From assembly GCA_023424215.1 (NCBI GenBank), contig JAFAEC010000038.1, positions 1-9,908 of the forward strand: a stretch of DNA of 9,908 nt, in the 5' to 3' direction. Position 1 is the stretch's first letter. Each line of letters starts with the position of its first letter. Source of the DNA: Pseudomonadota bacterium (lineage in GTDB: Bacteria; Pseudomonadota; Alphaproteobacteria; Caulobacterales; Caulobacteraceae). Under the pieces are notes generated by a model. It saw only the letters and a program-made list of their open reading frames with translations. It was not told the origin of the DNA and made no database searches. The position numbers and the translations under genes are program-made. Positions 6,998 to 9,908 of this stretch are shown piece after piece.

Positions 6998-7543
6998 TCA
7001 GGCCAGCCAGATCATCCGTCGCGTCCGCGCGTCGGAGCCCCGCGCGCGGCTGAAGCCGGCGCGGACCTCGCCCGTGTACAGGAAGCCGGCCTTCTCCAGC
7101 ACGCGGCCGGAGGCCGGATTGTCCTCGAAATGGCCGGCCACCAGGGCGCGGCGCCGCCACTTGCGGCTGGCCCAGACCAGCCCCGCCTGCAGCGCCTCGG
7201 TGGCGTAGCCCCGCCCCCAGAACGGACGGCCGATCCAGTAACCGACCTCCGGCCCCATCTCTCCGGCCTCGAACAGGCCGAGCACGCCCACGGGCCCCTG
7301 GTCCTCGTGTTCGATCAGGAAGGTGCGGGCGCGCTCGGGATCCTGTCCGGCCACCTGCAGCACGAAGTCCTCCGCGTCCTGCACCGAGAACGGGTGGGGC
7401 ATGCGCAGGGTCATGCGGGCGATGTCGTAGTCGTCGGCCAGGGCGGCGAGGCGGGTGACGTCCTGCGCCTGCGGGCTGCGCAGGGCCAGCCGCCGCGTCT
7501 CGATGACGGGAGAGGGTTCGATCACGCACATGGCACGCCTCAT
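6998..7543 (-). CDS. GNAT-family N-acetyltransferase, RimJ/RimL-like
   Basis: Encodes 181 residues. It has the N-terminal IETRRLALRSPQAQDV typical of RimJ/RimL-like members, a central GYWIGRPFWGRGYATEAL segment carrying the acetyl-CoA pyrophosphate loop (motif A, about residues 107-117), and NPASGRVLEKAGF (about 142-154), the conserved motif B. It transfers acetyl groups from acetyl-CoA to an amine; the acceptor is unknown. ATG 7543 is favoured by AAGGAGG upstream, although the 12-base spacing is long; ATG 7531 would lie still further away. It is downstream of rpmA, past a terminator-like hairpin, so it may have its own promoter or rely on read-through. A GNAT gene between rpmA and obgE is, as I recall, a familiar alphaproteobacterial arrangement. 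Here a convergent small membrane-protein gene occupies the position where obgE might be expected. Confidence 0.92.
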   Translation of the reverse strand: MRRAMCVIEPSPVIETRRLALRSPQAQDVTRLAALADDYDIARMTLRMPHPFSVQDAEDFVLQVAGQDPERARTFLIEHEDQGPVGVLGLFEAGEMGPEVGYWIGRPFWGRGYATEALQAGLVWASRKWRRRALVAGHFEDNPASGRVLEKAGFLYTGEVRAGFSRARGSDARTRRMIWLA

Positions 7544-7601
7544 TCGGTCTCGCCGCCTCCTTGAAGGGCTCGGGCGGCGTTTCGAGGCGGGGAACGAAAA
7601 C

Positions 7602-7627
7602 GGGGAGCCTGGTGATCCAGACTCCCC
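7602..7627 (-). terminator. Rho-independent terminator after rpmA
   Basis: On the minus strand GGGGAG and CTCCCC pair as the outer stem. CTGG pairs with CCAG inside after one C-A mismatch, closing a 4-base loop. The hairpin is followed by G then TTTT (7600-7597) in the direction of transcription. It lies about 75 bases past the rpmA stop and about 58 bases before the GNAT start. The U run is short, so termination may be partial. Confidence 0.65.
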
Positions 7628-7647
7628 GCGGAATAATTCCCTTGGTC

Positions 7648-7680
7648 CGGATCGCGGCCCTTTCGGCCTTGCGCGATCCG
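7648..7680 (-). other. Strong 3'-UTR hairpin after rpmA
   Basis: CGGATCGC (7648-7655) pairs with GCGATCCG (7673-7680). GGCC pairs with GGCC inside, around a 5-base loop, with four unpaired bases on one side. It starts 20 bases beyond the rpmA stop codon and has no U-tract on either strand. It may protect the 3' end of the rplU-rpmA mRNA or act with the adjacent terminator. Confidence 0.55.
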
Positions 7681-7699
7681 GTCTGTCTTCCGTCTCGCG

Positions 7700-7981
7700 C
7701 TATTCGGCGGCCATGGCCGGCATGTCGTTGGCGGCGAGAATCGACACGTAACAACGGCCGCCACGCTTTTTGGTGAACTGCACGGAGCCGTTGGTAAGGG
7801 CGAACAGGGTGTGGTCACGGCCCATGCCGATGTTGTCACCCGGGTGGAAGGTGGTGCCGCGCTGACGCACGATGATGTTGCCGGCCAGCACGCGCTCGCC
7901 GCCGAACTTCTTCACGCCGAGGCGCTTCGACTCGGAGTCGCGCCCGTTACGCGACGAACCACCGGACTTTTTGTGAGCCAT
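7700..7981 (-). CDS. rpmA: 50S ribosomal protein bL27
   Basis: Encodes 93 residues, slightly longer than the usual 85 or so because of a C-terminal tail (LAANDMPAMAAE). The N-terminus MAHKKSGGSSRNGRDSESKR and the LGVKKFGGERVLAGNIIVRQ and TTFHPGDNIGMGRDHTLFAL segments are diagnostic of bL27, whose flexible N-terminus reaches towards the peptidyl-transferase centre of the large subunit. It begins with MAHKKSGGS directly, without the N-terminal extension that is cleaved in Firmicutes. An AGGAG ribosome site lies 8 bases before the ATG. It follows rplU after 27 bases, the standard rplU-rpmA operon. Confidence 0.98.
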   Translation of the reverse strand: MAHKKSGGSSRNGRDSESKRLGVKKFGGERVLAGNIIVRQRGTTFHPGDNIGMGRDHTLFALTNGSVQFTKKRGGRCYVSILAANDMPAMAAE

Positions 7982-8008
7982 GAGTCTGCTCCTACTCTCG
8001 TATCGTTC

Positions 8009-8566
8009 TTACGCTTCGTCGGACGAGGCGGCGGTTTCGGTCTTCTTGGCGGCGGCCTTCTTCGGCGCAGCCTTCTTGGCGGGGGCCTTGGCCTCGCCCT
8101 CGTCGGCCTTGGCGGCCTTCGGAGCGGCGGCCTTCTTCGCCGGCTTGGCCTCGACCTCGGCGGTCTCGATGCGCGGGGCCAGGCCGCGGGCGCGGGCGTT
8201 GATCTCGGCCTTGGTCAGCAGGGCGACTTCGCCGTCCCACTTGGCCTTCTCACCGGCGCCTTCGATGCCGGTGATGCGCAGGACCGACTCCATCTGGCGA
8301 TGGCCGTTAGTGCGGCGATAGCCCTGACGACGGATCTTCTTGAAGATCTTGATCTTCTCGCCCTTGCGTGTCTCGACCAGGGTGGCCGCGACCGAGGCGC
8401 CGTCGATCATCGGCGCGCCGACGGTGACGCCCTTGTCGCCGCCCAGCATCAGCACTTCGCCGAACTTGACGTTCGAGCCGGCCTCGCCGTCGAGCTTCTC
8501 GACCACGATCACGTCGCCCGGTTGGACCCGGTACTGCTTGCCGCCGGTCTTGATCACCGCGTACAT
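8009..8566 (-). CDS. rplU: 50S ribosomal protein bL21 with C-terminal extension
   Basis: Encodes 185 residues. The first 103 or so are a complete bL21: MYAVIKTGGKQYRVQPGDVI at the start and the rRNA-binding KIFKKIRRQGYRRTNGHRQM at residues 74-92, followed by VLRITGIEG. bL21 is normally about 100 residues. The remaining 80 or so form a spacer (about 104-135) and then an Ala/Lys/Pro-rich tail (AKPAKKAAAPKAAKADEGEA, then KAPAKKAAPKKAAAKK), ending acidic. Such tails resemble histone-H1-like sequences and are probably disordered. A GAGG ribosome site lies 7 bases before ATG 8566. Expression probably comes from the promoter at 8662-8635. It heads an operon with rpmA. The core identity is certain; the role of the tail is unknown. 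Confidence 0.98.
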   Translation of the reverse strand: MYAVIKTGGKQYRVQPGDVIVVEKLDGEAGSNVKFGEVLMLGGDKGVTVGAPMIDGASVAATLVETRKGEKIKIFKKIRRQGYRRTNGHRQMESVLRITGIEGAGEKAKWDGEVALLTKAEINARARGLAPRIETAEVEAKPAKKAAAPKAAKADEGEAKAPAKKAAPKKAAAKKTETAASSDEA

Positions 8567-8598
8567 GTTGAAGCCTCAGCGAAACGCAAAAAGAATAG

Positions 8599-8623
8599 CG
8601 CCCGTCGGGGACCCCCGCGGGCG
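8599..8623 (-). promoter_or_regulatory. rplU leader hairpin with downstream U-tract, possible attenuator
   Basis: CGCCCG (8623-8618 read on minus) pairs with CGGGCG (8604-8599), and CGGG with CCCG inside a 4-base loop, giving a 10-bp stem with one bulged base. Downstream on the minus strand comes CTATTCTTTTTG, with five T at 8592-8588. It lies between the predicted transcription start (about 8628) and the rplU ATG. This has the form of an intrinsic terminator or a 5' protective hairpin. No alternative antiterminator stem was identified. Confidence 0.45.
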
Positions 8624-8634
8624 AAGAGCGGCGA

Positions 8635-8662
8635 CATATACGGACGAGGGACGCGGAGTCAA
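8635..8662 (-). promoter_or_regulatory. Sigma-70-type promoter of rplU-rpmA
   Basis: On the minus strand TTGACT (8662-8657) and TATATG (8640-8635) are separated by 16 bases, close to the alphaproteobacterial housekeeping consensus. Transcription would start near 8628, giving a leader of about 60 bases that includes the hairpin at 8599-8623. No other promoter of similar quality lies between rplU and the divergent metal operon. Confidence 0.65.
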
Positions 8663-8741
8663 CGCGGACGGGGCGAAAAAGCCCGCGACGCAGCCGTTCG
8701 CCGGCGCCTGCGGCGTCCCGACCACGCCAGCCCTCTCGACC

Positions 8742-8754
8742 GTTATAAAGTAAC
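8742..8754 (+). promoter_or_regulatory. Zur-box-like operator overlapping a -10 element
   Basis: GTTATAAAGTAAC matches the known proteobacterial Zur core GTTATANTATAAC at 10 of its 12 defined positions, with GTTA/TAAC arms. It is one of the few AT-rich patches in the window. It includes TATAAA (8744-8749), a good -10 element, though no clear -35 is seen. A start near 8756 would give a leader of about 16 bases holding the AGGGGG ribosome site. Its position ahead of two metal-transport-like genes fits a metal-responsive regulator. Binding by Zur is inferred, not shown. Confidence 0.5.
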
Positions 8755-8771
8755 AGGCTAAGGGGGTGTCG

Positions 8772-9431
8772 ATGACGCCCCCCGACCTGCAGCAACCCGT
8801 GGTGCTCTCCGTCCTGGGAGCGGGGTTCGCCACCGCCTTCCTTCACGCCGCCCTGCCGACGCACTGGCTCCCGTTCGTGCTGGTCGGCCGCGGGCAGCGC
8901 TGGAGCCTGTCGCAGGTCCTGGGCGCCGTGACCGCCGCCGGCCTCGCCCACATCGCCACCACCGCCGCCGCCGGCGGCCTGATCGTCGCCGCCGGCCTGG
9001 CCATGGATCAATGGATCTCCGGCCTGTTGCCCAACCTGTCCGCGGCCCTGCTGTTCCTGTTCGGGGCCTTCTATCTCGGCCGCGCCCTGCTGCGGCAGCC
9101 GGTGATGGGCGGCGGCCCGGCGCTGGAGCTGTCGGAGCCTACGGTGTCCCACGCCGCCGCCTTCTGGGGGCTGGTGGCCCTGATGGCGGTGTCGCCGGGC
9201 GAGGTGCTGCTGCCGATCTATCTGTCGCAGGCGACCCAGGGCCTGCTGGTGCTGGGCGGCCTCACCCTGGCCTTCGCGGCGGGCACGGTGCTGGGCATGG
9301 CCCTGTTCACCGGGCTGGCCCGGGCCGGCTGGTCGGTGCTCAGGCTGGAGCGCTGGGCGCGCTACGAGGGGGTGATCCTGGGTCTCGCCCTGATCCTGAT
9401 CGGGCTTCTCGTCGTCCTGCGCCAGCACTAG
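8772..9431 (+). CDS. Six-TM membrane protein, NicO/HupE-like metal transporter candidate
   Basis: Encodes 219 residues with about six hydrophobic segments (roughly 12-36, 45-75, 87-105, 128-150, 156-182, 198-216). Histidines in TM1 (H25 and H31 in FLHAALPTHWLPF) and TM2 (H60 in AAGLAHIATT), and a SPGE motif in a later helix, recall the NicO, UreH and HupE-type nickel/cobalt/zinc transport families, but I cannot assign one. Start: AGGGGG at 8761-8766 lies 5 bases before ATG 8772; an in-frame GTG at 8766 overlaps that ribosome site and is unlikely. The CzcD-like gene starts 9 bases after the stop, so the two form an operon and this protein probably handles the same metal. It could import, export or assist the CDF partner; the direction is unknown. 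Confidence 0.9.
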   Translation: MTPPDLQQPVVLSVLGAGFATAFLHAALPTHWLPFVLVGRGQRWSLSQVLGAVTAAGLAHIATTAAAGGLIVAAGLAMDQWISGLLPNLSAALLFLFGAFYLGRALLRQPVMGGGPALELSEPTVSHAAAFWGLVALMAVSPGEVLLPIYLSQATQGLLVLGGLTLAFAAGTVLGMALFTGLARAGWSVLRLERWARYEGVILGLALILIGLLVVLRQH

Positions 9432-9440
9432 GAAGGGCTC

Positions 9441-9908
9441 ATGGCGCACGCCCACGATCATCACGACCACGACCACGGCCACGATCACGGTCATTCCCAC
9501 GGCCACGGCGGCCACCACCACGGCCCGGTCGACACCGGCGACTGGCGCTACGCCGTCGGCCTGGTCGTCAACCTCGCCTTCGTCGCCATCGAGTTCGGGG
9601 CCGGGGTGTTCAGCGGCTCGACGGCCCTGATGGCCGACGCCGGGCACAACCTGTCCGACGTGCTGGGCCTGGCCATGGCCGGCGGCGCGGCCTGGCTGGC
9701 GCGGCGCGCGGCGGGCCCGGGCAAGACCTACGGCTACGGCAAGGCCACGGTGCTGGCCGCCCTGGCCAACGCCATCCTGCTGATCTTCGCCTGCGGGGCC
9801 ATCGCCTTCGAGGCGGTGGACCGCTTCTCCGACCCCGCCCCCGTCGGTTCGGTGACCATAATGGTCGTGGCCGGGGGAATGACCGTGATCGTGGCCGTGG
9901 TCGTGGTC
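9441..9908 (+). CDS. His-rich CzcD-type CDF zinc/cobalt/cadmium exporter (partial, corrupted 3' end)
   Basis: The first 156 codons of a family normally near 300 residues. The N-terminus is a metal-binding His tract with 14 His in the first 29 residues (MAHAHDHHDHDHGHDHGHSH). TM1 and TM2 follow, with FSGSTALMADAGHNLSDVLG carrying H69 and D73 of the transport site, then TYGYGKATVLAALANAILL, typical of the CzcD/ZnT branch. It would export Zn, Co or Cd from the cytoplasm. An AGGAAGG ribosome site lies just before the ATG, 9 bases after the upstream stop. From about residue 145 the protein becomes GMTVIVAVVVV instead of the expected CDF helix; those bases are a reverse-complement copy of the gene's own 5' end, so residues 145-156 should not be trusted. 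It differs in subfamily from the FieF-like exporter at 816-1724. Confidence 0.93.
   Translation, partial: MAHAHDHHDHDHGHDHGHSHGHGGHHHGPVDTGDWRYAVGLVVNLAFVAIEFGAGVFSGSTALMADAGHNLSDVLGLAMAGGAAWLARRAAGPGKTYGYGKATVLAALANAILLIFACGAIAFEAVDRFSDPAPVGSVTIMVVAGGMTVIVAVVVV
9465..9507 (+). repeat. Inverted repeat arm 1 (within the His-rich coding tract)
   Basis: These 43 bases encode part of the His-rich N-terminus of the CzcD-like protein. They reappear in reverse complement at 9866-9908 with 42 of 43 bases equal. The first 34 bases (9465-9498) are perfect. This arm is in its expected biological place. Confidence 0.92.
9866..9908 (-). repeat. Inverted repeat arm 2 (fold-back at window end)
   Basis: This is the reverse complement of 9465-9507. 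9875-9908 is a perfect 34-base match, 9874 mismatches, and 9866-9873 is an 8-base match that may be microhomology with the native sequence. It runs to the last base of the window and replaces the expected third-helix coding sequence, which suggests a chimeric read or an assembly fold-back at a contig end. Confidence 0.92.

Noticed and set aside
7630..7640. GGAATAATTCC near-palindrome between the two hairpins after rpmA
   Set aside because: Short 5-bp arms around one base in a 3' untranslated region. It is AT-rich against the background, but nothing ties it to a known site.
8671..8684. GGGC-GAAAAA-GCCC hairpin upstream of the rplU promoter
   Set aside because: A 4-bp stem outside any predicted transcript end; too weak to call a terminator or operator.
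8307..9647. Minus-strand 446-codon frame across rplU and the metal operon
   Set aside because: It crosses two real genes and two promoters and has low-complexity Gln/Gly/His composition with no recognisable fold. It did help to confirm the fold-back, since its translation contains the same MTVIVAVVVV as the plus-strand end.

Overview
The window is very GC-rich, uses GC-ending codons throughout and resembles the alphaproteobacterial order Caulobacterales (Brevundimonas, Caulobacter or Phenylobacterium). The reasons are the rplU-rpmA-GNAT order, the GST-queG pair, a BA14K-like secreted protein and the codon bias. The genus is an inference; no rRNA or phylogenetic marker was compared. The genes are mostly housekeeping and metal homeostasis. 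I see no mobile element, CRISPR array, tRNA or rRNA, and no stretch over 300 bases lacks a gene.

Layout. Positions 1-686 (minus) hold the 5' part of an HTH-fused citrate-synthase-like gene, divergent from a plus-strand run: a FieF-like CDF metal exporter (816-1724), a glutathione-S-transferase-family gene (1768-2460) and queG (2502-3539). On the minus strand, ilvA (5270 to 4068) overlaps and probably co-expresses an FKBP-type PPIase lipoprotein (4087 to 3560). Two exported-protein genes follow on plus: a lipoprotein of unknown function (5409-5930) and a Tyr/Gly/Arg-rich secreted protein with a BA14K-like C-terminus (5978-6667). Next is a 65-residue single-TM protein (6794-6991), convergent with a GNAT acetyltransferase (7543 to 6998). 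Upstream of the GNAT on minus are rpmA (bL27) and rplU (bL21, with a long Ala/Lys-rich tail), with a good promoter and a possible leader attenuator. Finally a plus-strand metal operon has a six-TM NicO/HupE-like protein (8772-9431) and a His-rich CzcD-type CDF transporter (9441 onward), behind a Zur-box-like palindrome that overlaps the likely -10.

Points that stand out. (1) The last 34-43 bases of the window are the reverse complement of the His-rich 5' end of the czcD-like gene. This replaces the expected CDF sequence, most likely as a fold-back chimera or assembly artefact at a contig end. (2) A Zur-box-like site lies in front of the metal operon. (3) A promoter-hairpin-U-tract arrangement lies in the rplU leader. 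(4) The citrate-synthase-like protein has Asp-Pro-Gly where the family has the catalytic Asp-His-Glu. (5) A sigma-54-like promoter fits a nearly leaderless FieF-like gene. I did not find a convincing new multi-gene system.
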